A stretch of DNA of 64,000 nucleotides, from assembly GCF_022549225.1 (NCBI RefSeq), contig NZ_JAKZFD010000008.1, positions 217,729 to 281,728 of the forward strand, written 5' to 3'. The stretch comes from Pelomonas sp. CA6 (lineage in GTDB: Bacteria; Pseudomonadota; Gammaproteobacteria; Burkholderiales; Burkholderiaceae_C). Position numbers and translations under genes: made by a program. The notes under the pieces were generated by a model. The model was not told the DNA's origin, did no database searches, and worked only from the letters and a program-made list of their open reading frames with translations. Positions 44,704 to 54,885 of this stretch are shown one piece after another; the first letter of the stretch is position 1; each line of letters opens with the position of its first letter.

Positions 44704-44963
44704 CGATCGCCCGGCTGTCGTCATGGCTGGACAGTGTAGGCGCGCGGCATGTCGCTGCCGCCCCCGCGCCCTCGGGGGGCCGAGCCCGCGCCACGGCGAC
44801 GGCAAACGTCGCAGCATGGCGAGCTCATGTAAAGCGGCTGTTTCGCCATATCCGTCTCGTGAGATGGGTCGGCCGCGCTGGCGGCGCGGCGGCGATGGGT
44901 GTAGAACGAACACCGGGCGACCCGAAGCCGCGCTGGCGCGGGCGCCGCCCGGAGGAGTACGCG

Positions 44964-45332
44964 ATGGTCTGGATGAGCTCCCTGCTACCCGACAACGCAC
45001 CGCCGCCGCCCGCGGCGCCGGCGACGATGGACGCCCCACCCGCCGGCCCGCAAGCGCAGCCCGCCTTTCTGCTGGACGTGCGCTCGTTCGCCGAGTTCAT
45101 GAGCGGCCATCTGCCCGGGGCCCATTGCCTGCCGTTGCCGCAACTGGAGGCGCGCATGCGCGAGCTCTGCCCGGATCTGGCGCGCGAGATCGTCGTCTAT
45201 TGCTCCAGCGGCGCGCGCGCCGAACTCGCGCTCGCCACGCTGCGTCGGCTGGGCTACGACCGCGCCCGCTATGGCGGCGCCGCGCGCGAGCTGGCGCATT
45301 CGCTGCATGTCACGCTGATTCCCGGCATGTGA
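44964..45332 (+). CDS. Rhodanese-like domain protein
   Basis: A 122-residue protein. A short Pro/Ala-rich lead precedes one rhodanese domain (about 34-118): LLDVRSFAEFMSGHLPGAH and the active-site loop CSSGARAE with Cys80. Single-domain rhodaneses carry sulfane sulfur (GlpE/PspE type). No export signal is convincing. GGAGGAG eight bases before ATG 44964 fixes the start. The 260-bp gap upstream (44704-44963) holds a GC-rich hairpin (GCCGCGC / GCGCGGC) but no other feature that I can support. Confidence 0.88.
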   Translation: MVWMSSLLPDNAPPPPAAPATMDAPPAGPQAQPAFLLDVRSFAEFMSGHLPGAHCLPLPQLEARMRELCPDLAREIVVYCSSGARAELALATLRRLGYDRARYGGAARELAHSLHVTLIPGM

Positions 45333-45444
45333 GCCGCGCGCCGACATCCCGGCCTCAGCACGGGGCAATCGCGTGCTGCTAGCCTTGTGGCTCCACGGGG
45401 AGGATCGCTGGCGAACCTCCCGTTGACTCCGGGAGCCCGCACGC

Positions 45445-46113
45445 ATGATCACCCTGTTCCACTGTGTTGGAGCCCGCTCCTTCCGCCCGCTGTGGGCGCT
45501 GGAGGAGCTGGGGCAGGCCTACCACCTGCAGCTGCTGCCTTTCCCGCCACGCCAGCACCAGCGGGGCTATCTGGAGCACAACCCGCTGGGTACGGTGCCG
45601 CTGCTGATTGACGGCGCCGTGCGCCTGACCGAGTCGGCCGCCATCTGCCAGTACCTGGCGGCAAGACATGACCCCGGCGGCCTGGACGTGGGGGCGGCCG
45701 AGGCAGACCACGGCGCCTATCTGAACTTCCTGCACTTCGGCGAGGCCACCCTGACCTTTCCGCAGACCCTGGTGCTGCGCTACCGCCACTTTGAGCCACG
45801 GGAGCGCCGCCTGCCCCAGGTGGCGGAGGACTATGCGAAGTGGTTCGCCGCGCGGTTGCGCACGCTGGAGCCGCGCCTGGCGGAACGGCCCTGGCTGTGC
45901 GCCGACCGCTTCACCGCGGCCGACATCTCGGTGGGCTACGCGCTGCTGCTGGCCGAGCATCTGGAACTGGCGCCGCTGTTCACGCCCGCGGTCGCCGCCT
46001 ACTGGGCCCGGCTGCGCGAACGCCCGGCCTACCGGCGCGCGCTGCAGACCGAGCTGGACGGCGCCCAGGCGCTGGGACTGGACCCCACGCCAGCGCCGCT
46101 GCTGCGCCCCTGA
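45445..46113 (+). CDS. Glutathione S-transferase family protein
   Basis: A 222-residue protein with a thioredoxin-like N-terminal domain (MITLFHCVGARSFRPLWALE, NPLGTVPLLID, LTESAAICQYL, with the E-S glutathione-binding pair) and an all-helical C-terminal domain (FTAADISVGYALLL). The N-terminal catalytic residue is not obvious; the Ser or Cys in CVGARS is the best candidate. Substrate unknown. GGGAG lies before the ATG. Confidence 0.9.
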   Translation: MITLFHCVGARSFRPLWALEELGQAYHLQLLPFPPRQHQRGYLEHNPLGTVPLLIDGAVRLTESAAICQYLAARHDPGGLDVGAAEADHGAYLNFLHFGEATLTFPQTLVLRYRHFEPRERRLPQVAEDYAKWFAARLRTLEPRLAERPWLCADRFTAADISVGYALLLAEHLELAPLFTPAVAAYWARLRERPAYRRALQTELDGAQALGLDPTPAPLLRP

Positions 46114-46139
46114 GGGCGGGTCGGCGCGGCCAGGGCGCC

Positions 46140-47249
46140 TCAGGGCACGATGGCCAGGAACAGGAAGACGGCGAACAACACCAGGTGCACCGCGCCCTGC
46201 AACACGGTGGCGCGGCCGCCGCCCAGGGTCAGGCCGCCGACCACGAAGGTCAGTGTCAGCAGCACCAGGCTCACCGGCGTGAGCCCCAGCACCAGCGCAT
46301 GCGGGAACAGCGGCGACAGCACCGCCACCGTCGGAATGGTCAGGCCTATGCTGGCCAGGCCCGAGCCCAGCGCCAGGTTCAGGCTGGTCTGCAGCCGGTT
46401 GTGCAGCGCCGCCCGCAGTGCCGCGACGGTCTCGGGCAGCAGCACCAGCAGCGCGACGATCACGCCCACCAGGGTCTGCGGCGCGCCGATCGCGGCCACG
46501 GCGCGTTCGATCGTTGGTGCCAGCAGCTTGGCCAGCCCCACCACCCCCACCAGGCAGACCAGCAGCAGCACGAGGGCGAAGCCGGCCACGCCCCAGCTGG
46601 GCGGCGCCGCATGGGCCTCGCTGTCGTCGGCGTCGTCGACGGGCAGAAAGTAGTCCCGGTGGCGCACCGCCTGCACGAAGACGAAGGCGCAGTACAGCAC
46701 CAGCGACACCGCACCCGCGAACAGCAGCTGCGAGCGCGAGAAAGTAGGCCCGGGCGTGCTGGTCGTGAACGCCGGCAGCACCAGGGTCAGCGTGGACAGC
46801 GCAGCCAGCACCGCGAGCGCCGAACTCGTGCCCTCGACGCGAAAGGCCAACACCTTGTGACGCCAGCCGCCGACCAGGATGCACAGGCCCAGCACGCCGT
46901 TGCAGACGATCATGATCGCGGAGAACACCGTGTCGCGCGCCAGCGCGTTGGTGGACTCGCCGCCGGCCAGCATCAGCGAAACGATCAGCGCCACCTCGAT
47001 CACCGTGACCGCGACGGCCAGCACCAGCGAGCCATAGGGTTCGCCGACGCGGTGCGCGACCACCTCGGCATGGTGAACCGCCGCGAGCACCGCCGCCATC
47101 AGCAGCAGGCTGATCACGATCAGCGCCGCGGCCGACTGCGCGCCGGCGAGGGCGAGCAGGGCCAGCACGGCGGCGACGGGCGCCACAACAGTCCACAGCG
47201 GCAGGGCAGGCGGCAGACGCTTGAGCAGGGCAAAGGGGGATGAACGCAT
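46140..47249 (-). CDS. Calcium/cation:proton antiporter, ChaA-like
   Basis: A 369-residue inner-membrane protein with about 11 hydrophobic segments. The two CaCA alpha-repeats are visible: [26 protein letters not shown] near 75 and [22 protein letters not shown] near 265, each with the ion-binding Glu. An acidic loop ([11 protein letters not shown]) separates the halves. E. coli ChaA exports Ca2+, Na+ and K+. The start is uncertain: ATG 47249 lies seven bases after a TATGCT box; ATG 47261 is the alternative. It is convergent with the GST gene. Confidence 0.88.
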   Translation of the reverse strand: MRSSPFALLKRLPPALPLWTVVAPVAAVLALLALAGAQSAAALIVISLLLMAAVLAAVHHAEVVAHRVGEPYGSLVLAVAVTVIEVALIVSLMLAGGESTNALARDTVFSAIMIVCNGVLGLCILVGGWRHKVLAFRVEGTSSALAVLAALSTLTLVLPAFTTSTPGPTFSRSQLLFAGAVSLVLYCAFVFVQAVRHRDYFLPVDDADDSEAHAAPPSWGVAGFALVLLLVCLVGVVGLAKLLAPTIERAVAAIGAPQTLVGVIVALLVLLPETVAALRAALHNRLQTSLNLALGSGLASIGLTIPTVAVLSPLFPHALVLGLTPVSLVLLTLTFVVGGLTLGGGRATVLQGAVHLVLFAVFLFLAIVP

Positions 47250-47301
47250 CTGCCCAAGCATAGTGCAGGCCGGCGACACCCTCGCCGGCGCGGGCACCGG
47301 A

Positions 47302-48138
47302 TCAGCGCTGCAGGCGCTCGATCAGCCCCATCGCGGCGGCCGGCGCGCGCTCCTTGGCGCCGCTGATGAAGAACAGGAAGACCTCACGCGGCTGGTGCGG
47401 CGGCACCGGCTCCGGCACGACCAGCGGCAGGCCCGGCGGTTGATCGCCGGCACGCCAGCACCGCGCGCATTGCGCCAGCGCGTCCAGGGCCTCGGGCGCC
47501 AGGCCCTGCGGCAATTCGGGCCGTGTGCGCATGATGCGCGCGTACACGAAATCACTGCTCAGATCGGCAATCGCCGGGTAGTCGTCCGACTCGGTCAGCA
47601 CCGTGGCCAGGCCATGGCGGCGCGCCAGCTGCACATACTCGGCACAGCGGAAGCTGTCGTGGCGCACATCCAGCGCATGGCGCAGCGGCAGCCCGGCCAC
47701 CTGGCGCGGCAGGCTCTGCACAAAGGCCTCGAAGTCCACCGGATCGAACTTCTTGGTCGGCGCGAATTGCCAGACGATGGGGCCCAGCTTCTCGCCCAGC
47801 TCGGCGATACCGCTGTCGACGAAGCGCTGCACCGACTCCCCGGCCTCAGCCAGCACGCGCCGGTTGGTCGCGAAACGCGAGGCCTTGAGCGAGAACACAA
47901 AGCCCTCGGGCGTGGCCTCGCGCCATTTCGCGAAGGTGGCGGGCTTCTGCGAGCTGTAGTAGGTGCTGTTGATCTCGATGGCGGAGAGCCGCCGGCTCGC
48001 ATACGCCAGCTCGCGCGCGGCCGGCCAGCCCTTGGGATAGAAGTTGTCGCGCCAGGGCTCGAAGTTCCAGCCGCCGATGCCCACGCGGATGCCACTGCCC
48101 AGATCCACCGTCAGGTCCACACCGCTCATGTCCGCCAT
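47302..48138 (-). CDS. DUF72 domain protein (YecE-like)
   Basis: A 278-residue TIM-barrel protein of the DUF72 family: [66 protein letters not shown] and ALDVRHDSF are the usual conserved blocks. The biochemical role of the family is unknown. AAGGAGG seven bases before ATG 48138 fixes the start. It is divergent from the acyltransferase gene. Confidence 0.9.
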   Translation of the reverse strand: MADMSGVDLTVDLGSGIRVGIGGWNFEPWRDNFYPKGWPAARELAYASRRLSAIEINSTYYSSQKPATFAKWREATPEGFVFSLKASRFATNRRVLAEAGESVQRFVDSGIAELGEKLGPIVWQFAPTKKFDPVDFEAFVQSLPRQVAGLPLRHALDVRHDSFRCAEYVQLARRHGLATVLTESDDYPAIADLSSDFVYARIMRTRPELPQGLAPEALDALAQCARCWRAGDQPPGLPLVVPEPVPPHQPREVFLFFISGAKERAPAAAMGLIERLQR

Positions 48139-48301
48139 GCCGTCCTCCTTCGCAGGGCCTACCGTCCGCGGCCCGCAGACGGCGATCGTAGGCGAGCCTG
48201 CGGGCATTGCCATCCACCCCGACGCGCCAGCTGCCAGCGGCTGTCAGCAGCCCGCCCCTGGGGGACGTCCCGCATCGCCGCCGCGCGCGAGCACCGCGAG
48301 A

Positions 48302-49501
48302 ATGGCGGATCCGCCGACCGCTCCCCCCATGCCCCACGCCGACTCCGCCCGTCTCCACGGCCTCGACAGCCTGCGCGCGCTGGCCATCCTGCTGGTGTTC
48401 GCGCACCACTACCAGCTCTTCGTCAGCCGCGAGCCCACCTTCGGCTGGATGAGCGTGCTGGGCTGGACCGGCGTGGATCTGTTCTTCGTGCTCAGCGGTT
48501 ACCTGATCGCCAACCCGCTGCTCAAGGGCCTGACCGGCGGACAGACCTTGTCCTTCGGGCGCTTTTACGCGCGCCGCCTGATGCGCACCCTGCCTTGTTT
48601 CTACGTGGTGCTGGCCGCCTACGTCCTGCTGCCGGGCCAGTTGGGCGGGCGCGAGCCGCCGCCGCTGTGGCGCTTTCTCAGCTTCACGCAGAACATCGGG
48701 CTGCAGCCCGGCACGGCCTTCTCGCACGCCTGGTCGCTGTGCGTGGAGGAGCAGTTCTATTTGCTGCTGCCGCTGACACTGTGGGCGCTGCTGCGCCTGC
48801 GCCGCTGGCAGACCTGGGCCTGGCTGGGCATCGCCGGCCTGACCGCGGCGGCGGTGGCGTGGCGCTCCTGGCTGTGGCAGCGTCACGGCCTGGAGGCCGG
48901 CAACGCGGTGGCCGACTATCACCCCAATCTCTACTACGCCAGCCTGGCGCGCATGGACGAGTTCCTGCCCGGCGTCGCGCTGGCACTGTTGAAGAACACC
49001 CGGCCGCAGGCCTGGGCCGCGCTGATGCGCCGGGGTCAGGTCTTGCTGCTGGCCGGGCTGGCCGCCTGCGCGCTGATGGGCTTCGCGCTGCTGCGCAGCT
49101 ACTACATCGAGGGCTATGGCTATGGTCACGCGATGACGGCCTGGGGCTACAGCGCCGTGGCCTGGAGCTTCGCGCTGCTGGTGGCCGCCGCGCTGAGCCC
49201 GCGCTGCGGGCTGCACCGGCTGCGCATCCCGGGCGCGGCCTCGCTGGCGCTGTGGTCCTATGCCATCTACCTGTCTCACAAGGCGGTGGGCTTTGTCTGG
49301 CTCAAGCCGCTGCACACCCTGGGCATCGCGCCGGGTTCCGCGGCCGCGCTGGTGCTGGTCGGTGGCAGCTGCCTGCTGCTGGGCTGGGCCCTGTACCGCT
49401 TCGTCGAGCGGCCGATGCTGGTGCTGCGCGACCGGCTGTGGCCGGACCACTTCGCTCCGGGGTGCCCGCGCGCGCCCGGACATGCTACAAGTCCGGCCTG
49501 A
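48302..49501 (+). CDS. Acyltransferase 3 family membrane protein (OafA/YrhL-like)
   Basis: A 399-residue inner-membrane protein with about ten spans. Family motifs: [18 protein letters not shown] at the N-terminus (catalytic His), [24 protein letters not shown] and [14 protein letters not shown]. Such enzymes O-acylate cell-surface sugars; the substrate is unknown and no polysaccharide locus is adjacent. ATG 48302 is used, with MPHADS at 48329 as an alternative; neither has a strong ribosome site. The creA gene follows after 20 bp and may be cotranscribed. Confidence 0.88.
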   Translation: MADPPTAPPMPHADSARLHGLDSLRALAILLVFAHHYQLFVSREPTFGWMSVLGWTGVDLFFVLSGYLIANPLLKGLTGGQTLSFGRFYARRLMRTLPCFYVVLAAYVLLPGQLGGREPPPLWRFLSFTQNIGLQPGTAFSHAWSLCVEEQFYLLLPLTLWALLRLRRWQTWAWLGIAGLTAAAVAWRSWLWQRHGLEAGNAVADYHPNLYYASLARMDEFLPGVALALLKNTRPQAWAALMRRGQVLLLAGLAACALMGFALLRSYYIEGYGYGHAMTAWGYSAVAWSFALLVAAALSPRCGLHRLRIPGAASLALWSYAIYLSHKAVGFVWLKPLHTLGIAPGSAAALVLVGGSCLLLGWALYRFVERPMLVLRDRLWPDHFAPGCPRAPGHATSPA

Positions 49502-49521
49502 ACCGTTTCCCGGAGAAATCC

Positions 49522-50004
49522 ATGCCTCTGCCCTGCCGCCGCCCCCTCTGTGCCCTGCTGCTGGGCCTGTTGCCCGCCGCGCTGCCGCATGCGGAGCCGG
49601 TGGGCGAGGTCGACACGGTGTTCAAGTTCATCGGTCCGGACCACAAGATCGTCGTCGAGGCCTATGACGACCCCAAGGTGCAGGGCGTAAGTTGCTATGT
49701 GTCGCGCGCCAAGACCGGCGGCATCAAGGGCGCGCTGGGCCTGGCCGAGGACAAGAGCGAGGCCTCCATCGCCTGCCGCCAGACCGGCCCCATCGTCATC
49801 CCGCAGCCGCTGAAGAAGCAGGAGGAGGTGTTCAACGAACGCATCTCGCTGGTCTTCAAAAAACTGCGCATCGTCCGCATGGTCGACCCGGGCCGCAACA
49901 CCCTGGTCTATCTGACCTATGCCGACCGACTGATCGAAGGCTCGCCACAGAACAGCGTGACGGCGGTGCCGGTCGACCGCGCCACCCCCATCCCGCTGCG
50001 CTGA
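49522..50004 (+). CDS. creA: CreA family protein
   Basis: A 160-residue protein with a signal peptide (about 1-24, ending HAE). The CreA core is clear: [52 protein letters not shown], with two conserved Cys that may pair, and [17 protein letters not shown]. CreA is periplasmic and of unknown function. GGAGAAAT before ATG 49522 fixes the start; the same frame is open far upstream, which hides this gene. The next gene starts 25 bp after its stop. Confidence 0.92.
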   Translation: MPLPCRRPLCALLLGLLPAALPHAEPVGEVDTVFKFIGPDHKIVVEAYDDPKVQGVSCYVSRAKTGGIKGALGLAEDKSEASIACRQTGPIVIPQPLKKQEEVFNERISLVFKKLRIVRMVDPGRNTLVYLTYADRLIEGSPQNSVTAVPVDRATPIPLR

Positions 50005-50029
50005 GCCCGCGCCCGCGTCGCCCCTGGCC

Positions 50030-51217
50030 ATGCACTACGACATCGCGACACTGTTCAGCCTGCTGCTGATCCAGGCCCTGGCGCTGGCCCTGATGCTGCC
50101 GCTGCTGCTGGGCTGGCGCGACAGCCGCGGCGCCCGGCTGGCCCAGCTGAGCGCCGCCGCGCAGGCCCTGGGCTGGGGGCTGCTGATGCTGCTGCCCGAG
50201 GGCTCGCGCTGGGGCGCGACGCTGGCGCTGGGCAGCCTGAGCCTCAGCCTGAGCCTGCTGTGGACGGCGGTGGCCTGCTGGCTGCCGCAGCGCTGGGGCC
50301 GGCTGCTGAGCTGGGCCGCGCCGGCCGCGCTGGTGCTGGGCTATGGCGCCGGCTTCGGCAACTATGCGTTCCGCCTGGCCTGGTCCAACGGCTGGCTGGG
50401 GCTGCAGCTGCTGACCCTCACGCTGGCCCTGCTGCAGCCGGCGCCGCGCGTGCCGGCGCACAGCTGGCGCTGGCGCAGCCTGCTGGGCCTGAGCTGCCTG
50501 CTGCTGGGGCTGCTGACGCTGGCGCGCGGCTATCTGGCCGGCTTCGCGACCGACACGCTGCCCAGCTTCACCAGCGCCCACCCGCTCAACACCGCTTTCG
50601 CGGTGATGACCCATGTGAGCCTGCTGGCCATGACGGTGGCCGTGCTCGCGGCCTGGCGCGGCGAAACCGAGGACCACCTCAAGCGGCTGGCGCAGAGCGA
50701 CGCCCAGACCGGGCTGTGCAACCGCCGCGCCTTCACGCAGCGCGCGGTGGACATGATCTCCATGGCGCGGCGCTACGACGAGCCGCTGATGCTGCTGATG
50801 ATGGACATCGACGGGCTGAAGGCGATCAACGACCAGCACGGCGAGGCGGTGGGCGACCGCGCGATCGCACTGTTCGCCGCCTGTCTGGACGACCAGAAGC
50901 GCCTGGGCGACCTGGTGGCGCGCGTGGGCGGCGAGGAGTTCGCGGTGCTGATGGCGCGCTCCGACCAGCAAGGCCCGACCGCGCTGGACCAGCGCGTGCG
51001 CAAGGCGCTGGCCGAGCGGGCGCCCGCGGAGCTGGGCTTCGCGCTGGACTTCTCGTCGGGCTGGGCGCGGCTGCGCGGCGGCGACCGCAACATCGACGAT
51101 CTGATGCGCCGCGCCGAGGCGGCGCTGTACACCGCCAAGTCGCTGGGCCGCGGCCGCCTTTATGCCGAACCGGGTCTGGAAAGCGAGGGCCCCGGCACCC
51201 CGACGGCGTCCGCCTGA
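50030..51217 (+). CDS. Membrane-bound diguanylate cyclase
   Basis: A 395-residue protein. Six or seven hydrophobic spans (about 5-205) precede a GGDEF domain (about 225-385). The active motif is GGEEF with DIDGLKAIND upstream, so it should make c-di-GMP. An RxxD product-inhibition site (RLGD) lies exactly five residues before GGEEF. The N-terminal part is not a recognised sensor domain. Confidence 0.92.
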   Translation: MHYDIATLFSLLLIQALALALMLPLLLGWRDSRGARLAQLSAAAQALGWGLLMLLPEGSRWGATLALGSLSLSLSLLWTAVACWLPQRWGRLLSWAAPAALVLGYGAGFGNYAFRLAWSNGWLGLQLLTLTLALLQPAPRVPAHSWRWRSLLGLSCLLLGLLTLARGYLAGFATDTLPSFTSAHPLNTAFAVMTHVSLLAMTVAVLAAWRGETEDHLKRLAQSDAQTGLCNRRAFTQRAVDMISMARRYDEPLMLLMMDIDGLKAINDQHGEAVGDRAIALFAACLDDQKRLGDLVARVGGEEFAVLMARSDQQGPTALDQRVRKALAERAPAELGFALDFSSGWARLRGGDRNIDDLMRRAEAALYTAKSLGRGRLYAEPGLESEGPGTPTASA

Positions 51218-51278
51218 AGAAATGCGCGCAATGCGCCCACCGACCAGGCTCTGGCATGGGGGTTGCTAAGGGTTAACC

Positions 51279-51944
51279 ATGTCCCACGAGGATGTCGTTC
51301 ACCCAGGAGTCCGCCCGACCATGCACGCCGCCACACGCCCCCCGTTGGCCGACGCCCGCGCCCCGCGCGGCCTGTCCTCCACCGCCGCGCCCCTCGCCTC
51401 CGCCGGCGCCGCCACGATCACGCTGCAGCAGCTGCAGCCGTCCGACCTGCAGTGGCTGCCCGCCCTCACCCATCTGCTGATCGACAACGTGCACCAGGGC
51501 GCCTGCCTGGGCTTTGTCGCGCCGATGTCGCGCTATGCCGCGATGGACTACTGGCAGGGCGTCTTCGCCCGCCTGGGTCCGCAGCAACGCCTGTGGATCG
51601 CCTGCGACGCCGAAGGCCCCGGCCGGTTGCTCGGCGCGGTGCAGCTGGCCTTCAACACCCAGCCCGCCGCGCACCACCGCGGGGAGGTGCAGCGCCTGAT
51701 GGTGCACAGCCAGGAACGCGGACGCGGCATCGCGGGCCGGCTGCTGGCGCGCGCGGAAAGCGTGGCGGCCACCCAGGGCCGCCATCTGCTGGAGCTGCAA
51801 GCCCCCGCCCAGACCCAGGCCGAAGCGGTCTTCGCCCACCTGGGCTGGCAGCGCGCCGGCGAGATCCCCGAGCACAGCCGCTGCGGCGACGGCCGGCTGC
51901 TGCCCACCGCGCTGTACTACAAGCGCCTGCCGCATCGGGTCTGA
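51279..51944 (+). CDS. GNAT family N-acetyltransferase
   Basis: A 221-residue protein. After a Pro/Ala-rich lead of about 45 residues, the GNAT fold is visible: GRLLGAVQLAF, EVQRLMVHSQERGRGIAGRLL (the acetyl-CoA-binding Q/RxxGxG/A segment) and the C-terminal FAHLGWQRAGEIPEH. The acceptor is unknown. ATG 51279 has AAGGG upstream; ATG 51321 has AGGAG upstream and would remove 14 residues, so the start is undecided. Confidence 0.85.
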   Translation: MSHEDVVHPGVRPTMHAATRPPLADARAPRGLSSTAAPLASAGAATITLQQLQPSDLQWLPALTHLLIDNVHQGACLGFVAPMSRYAAMDYWQGVFARLGPQQRLWIACDAEGPGRLLGAVQLAFNTQPAAHHRGEVQRLMVHSQERGRGIAGRLLARAESVAATQGRHLLELQAPAQTQAEAVFAHLGWQRAGEIPEHSRCGDGRLLPTALYYKRLPHRV

Positions 51945-52049
51945 GCCCGCCCCGTTCCGGGGCCTGACCCGGGGCTCTTGTGCCGGCCCTGCGCTTGGCC
52001 TACGCTGGGCTCCAACGGTCCGCCACACGGACCGGTCGAGGAGCACACC

Positions 52050-54194
52050 ATGGCCAGCGCGACAACGCCCGATGGAGACACCCTCAACGGCAGCCCAGGC
52101 GGCGCCGACCCCGACCGCGGAGGCGGGGCCGGCGGTGCGCATGACAGGCGGCTGCAGCGCCTCCGCACCCTCGCGCTGGTCGGGCCGGCCGGCAGCGGCA
52201 AGACCACGCTGGCCGAAGCCTTGCTGGTGCAGGCCGGCGCGCTGAAGCAGGCCGGCTCGATCGAGAAGGGCAACACCGTCAGCGATGCCGACCCGTTGGA
52301 GCGCCGCATGCAGCATTCGCTGCAGACCAGCGCGATGCACCTGGACTGGCAGGGCCTGCGCATCCATCTGCTGGACACCCCCGGCGCGCCGGACTTCATC
52401 GGCCAGTCCCTGCCCGCGCTGGAGGCGGTGGAAAGCGCCGTCGTCGTGATCAGCGCCCAGGGCGGCATCGAACTGATGGCCCAGCGCATGATGGAGGTGG
52501 CGGCACAGCGCGAGCGCGCGCGCCTCATCGTGATCAACAAGATCGACGCGCCCGAGGTGGACCTGCCCGGGCTGCTCGAGCAGCTGCAACAGGTCTTCGG
52601 CCGCGAATGCCTGCCGCTGAACCTGCCGGCGGCCGGGGCCTCGCGCGTCGCCGACTGCTTCTTCCAGCGCGAGGCGGCGGCGGACCTGACGGTCGACTTC
52701 GGATCGCTGGAGAACGCCCATCGTGCGCTGGTGGAGCAGGTCGTGGAGGTGGACGCGGGCTTCGTCGAGCGCTACCTCAACGACGGCGACGTACCCGCGA
52801 CCGAGCTGCATGCGCCGCTGGAGCAGGCGCTGCGCGAGGGCCACCTGATCCCGGTGTGCTTCGCGTCGGCGCGCAGCGGCGTCGGCGTGCCCGAGCTGCT
52901 GGACGTCATCGCGCGCCTGCTGCCCCATCCCGGCGAAGCCAATCCGCCGCAGTTCCTGGACGGCGAAGGCGAGGACGCGCGCCCCTTGCGCCCGCGGCCC
53001 GACGCCGACCGCCATGTGCTGGCCCATGTGTTCAAGGTGCAGTCCGACCCCTACCTGGGCAAGCTGGCGCTGCTGCGCGTGCACCAGGGGGTGCTCAGGC
53101 GCAACAGCCAGCTCTACGTGGGCCATGCGCGCAAGCCGATACGCGCCAGCCACCTCTTCCTGCTGCAGGGCAAGGAGCATGTCGAGATCGACGAGGCCCT
53201 GCCCGGCGATATCTGCGCGCTCTCGCGCATCGACGAGCTGCACTACGACGCGGTGCTGCACGACGCGCAGGAGGACGAGCACCTGCATCTGGCGCCGCTG
53301 GACTTCCCCGCGCCCGTGCACGGCCTGGCGATCAGCCCGGCGCGCCATGGCGACGAACAGCGCCTGTGGGACCTGCTGCGCCGACTGGTCGACGAAGACC
53401 CCTGCCTGCGCCTGGAACATGCCGCCCAGACCAACGAGACCCTGGTCTACGGCCTGGGCGAGCTGCACCTGCGCGTGCTGCTGGAGCGGCTGCAGGAGGT
53501 CTACAAGTTCGAGCTGAAGATCCAGCCGCCGCGCATCGCCTACCGCGAGACCGTCGCCGCGCCAGCCGAAGGCCACCATCGCCACAAAAAACAGAGCGGC
53601 GGCGCCGGCCAGTTCGGCGAGGTCTGGCTGCGCATCGAACCGCTGCCGCGCGGCGGCGGCTTCGAGTTCATCGACCAGGTCAAGGGCGGCACCATCCCGG
53701 GCCAGTTCATGCCCGCGGTCGAGAAGGGCGTGCGCCAGGCGCTGGAACAGGGCGTCATCGCCGGTTATCCGGTGGTGGACCTGCGCGTGGTGGTGTTCGA
53801 CGGCAAACACCACTCGGTGGACTCCAAGGAGATCGCCTTCGTGACCGCCGGACGCAAGGCGTTGATGGCCGCGGTGCGCGAGGCCCATCCCATGGTGCTG
53901 GAGCCCATCGTGCAGGTGGAGATCAGCGCGCCCGACCATGCGATGGGCGACATCACCGGCGACCTCGCCGCCCGGCGCGGCCAGGTCAACGGCACGCGCA
54001 GCCTGGTGCCCGGCGTGATGACCGTGCTGGGCCTGGCACCGCTGGCCGAGCTGGCCAGCTACCAGAACCGGCTCAATGCGATGACCAGCGGCCAGGGTCG
54101 CTACACCGTCGCGCTGTCGCACTACGAGGCCGTGCCGCCCAACCTGCAGAGCCAGCTGATGGCGGCTTACAAGCACCTGGACGACGACGAGTGA
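52050..54194 (+). CDS. Elongation factor G-like GTPase (EF-G2 type), catalytic His replaced
   Basis: A 714-residue protein of EF-G domain layout: G domain (about 38-300) with P-loop GPAGSGKT (45-52), DTPGAPDF (109-116) and NKID, then domains II-V (GGAGQFGEVWLRIEPL, KGGTIPGQFMPAVEKG, LVPGVMTVLGLAP). True EF-G has DTPGH; here the GTPase-activating His is Ala113. The G1 region also lacks the AHIDAGKTTT form. It therefore belongs to the EF-G-like paralogues of unclear role, not the housekeeping factor. GAGGAG before ATG 52050 fixes the start. It stands alone, with no rpsL, rpsG or tuf nearby. Confidence 0.88.
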   Translation: MASATTPDGDTLNGSPGGADPDRGGGAGGAHDRRLQRLRTLALVGPAGSGKTTLAEALLVQAGALKQAGSIEKGNTVSDADPLERRMQHSLQTSAMHLDWQGLRIHLLDTPGAPDFIGQSLPALEAVESAVVVISAQGGIELMAQRMMEVAAQRERARLIVINKIDAPEVDLPGLLEQLQQVFGRECLPLNLPAAGASRVADCFFQREAAADLTVDFGSLENAHRALVEQVVEVDAGFVERYLNDGDVPATELHAPLEQALREGHLIPVCFASARSGVGVPELLDVIARLLPHPGEANPPQFLDGEGEDARPLRPRPDADRHVLAHVFKVQSDPYLGKLALLRVHQGVLRRNSQLYVGHARKPIRASHLFLLQGKEHVEIDEALPGDICALSRIDELHYDAVLHDAQEDEHLHLAPLDFPAPVHGLAISPARHGDEQRLWDLLRRLVDEDPCLRLEHAAQTNETLVYGLGELHLRVLLERLQEVYKFELKIQPPRIAYRETVAAPAEGHHRHKKQSGGAGQFGEVWLRIEPLPRGGGFEFIDQVKGGTIPGQFMPAVEKGVRQALEQGVIAGYPVVDLRVVVFDGKHHSVDSKEIAFVTAGRKALMAAVREAHPMVLEPIVQVEISAPDHAMGDITGDLAARRGQVNGTRSLVPGVMTVLGLAPLAELASYQNRLNAMTSGQGRYTVALSHYEAVPPNLQSQLMAAYKHLDDDE

Positions 54195-54309
54195 CCCCGC
54201 TCGCCTGGGCATCGTTCCTTGCTCAGGCAGGCAATGGCGCACGGATTCCTCCAGGGGCGCAACGCGGGGTCGGGGTGCGATTGGCAAGCAGGCTTTATCA
54301 TTGAGGCCT

Positions 54310-54885
54310 ATGTGTTCCGCTATCCGGGACGTCGCGCAGATCCGCCTGGACAACGCGATGATCCTGTTCGAAGAGTTCGTCGCCTCCACCGTCAAGCACC
54401 CCGACGCCGCCACCCTGCGCGGCCTGGAGCGGCGTTTCGCGGAGCGTTTGCAGATCCAGCCCAGCTATTGGAGCCAGATCAAGAGCCGTTCGCGCCAGAT
54501 CGGCGAGCGGCTCGCGCGCCAGTTCGAACAGCTCTGCCACAAGCCCTCGGGCTGGATGGACCAGGAGCATGCGAGCGGCCCCGCCCCCGCGGCCGAGGAG
54601 CCGGCCCACGGGCTGCCACAGGACGATGACGAACGTTTCATCGTCGGGCTGGTGCTCACCTACTACCGGCGCCATCCGCAGCGCGCGCGCACGCGCCTGC
54701 TCGATCTGCTGGGCGAGGTGCTGACGCCGGACAGCGACCCGACGGCTCGCGCGCCAGCCGCGTCCGGCCCCCGATCCACGCCGGCTACCACTTCGGGTGG
54801 CCGCCCCGCGGCCACGTCCGGCGACATGGACGAGTGGCGCCGGCTGCAACAGGGCATCGCGCCGCTCAAGCCCAAGAAGCGCTGA
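54310..54885 (+). CDS. Hypothetical protein with putative helix-turn-helix
   Basis: A 191-residue protein. Residues about 35-80 (LERRFAERLQIQPSYWSQIK, IGERLARQFEQLCHKPSGWM) resemble the XRE/phage-repressor helix-turn-helix, including the common GWMD-like end. A second helical part (ERFIVGLVLTYYRRHPQRAR, about 105-135) and a Ser/Thr/Pro-rich tail follow. It is probably a DNA-binding protein; its target is unknown. ATG 54310 is used, with GAGG three bases before it and TTTATCATT just upstream. The same TTTATCATT occurs in the element at 55065-55104. Confidence 0.65.
   Translation: MCSAIRDVAQIRLDNAMILFEEFVASTVKHPDAATLRGLERRFAERLQIQPSYWSQIKSRSRQIGERLARQFEQLCHKPSGWMDQEHASGPAPAAEEPAHGLPQDDDERFIVGLVLTYYRRHPQRARTRLLDLLGEVLTPDSDPTARAPAASGPRSTPATTSGGRPAATSGDMDEWRRLQQGIAPLKPKKR

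Noticed and set aside
47221..49521. Long open frame running into creA from far upstream
   Set aside because: Only the last 160 codons (from 49522) encode a recognisable protein with a ribosome site. The rest overlaps DUF72 and acyltransferase genes in other frames.
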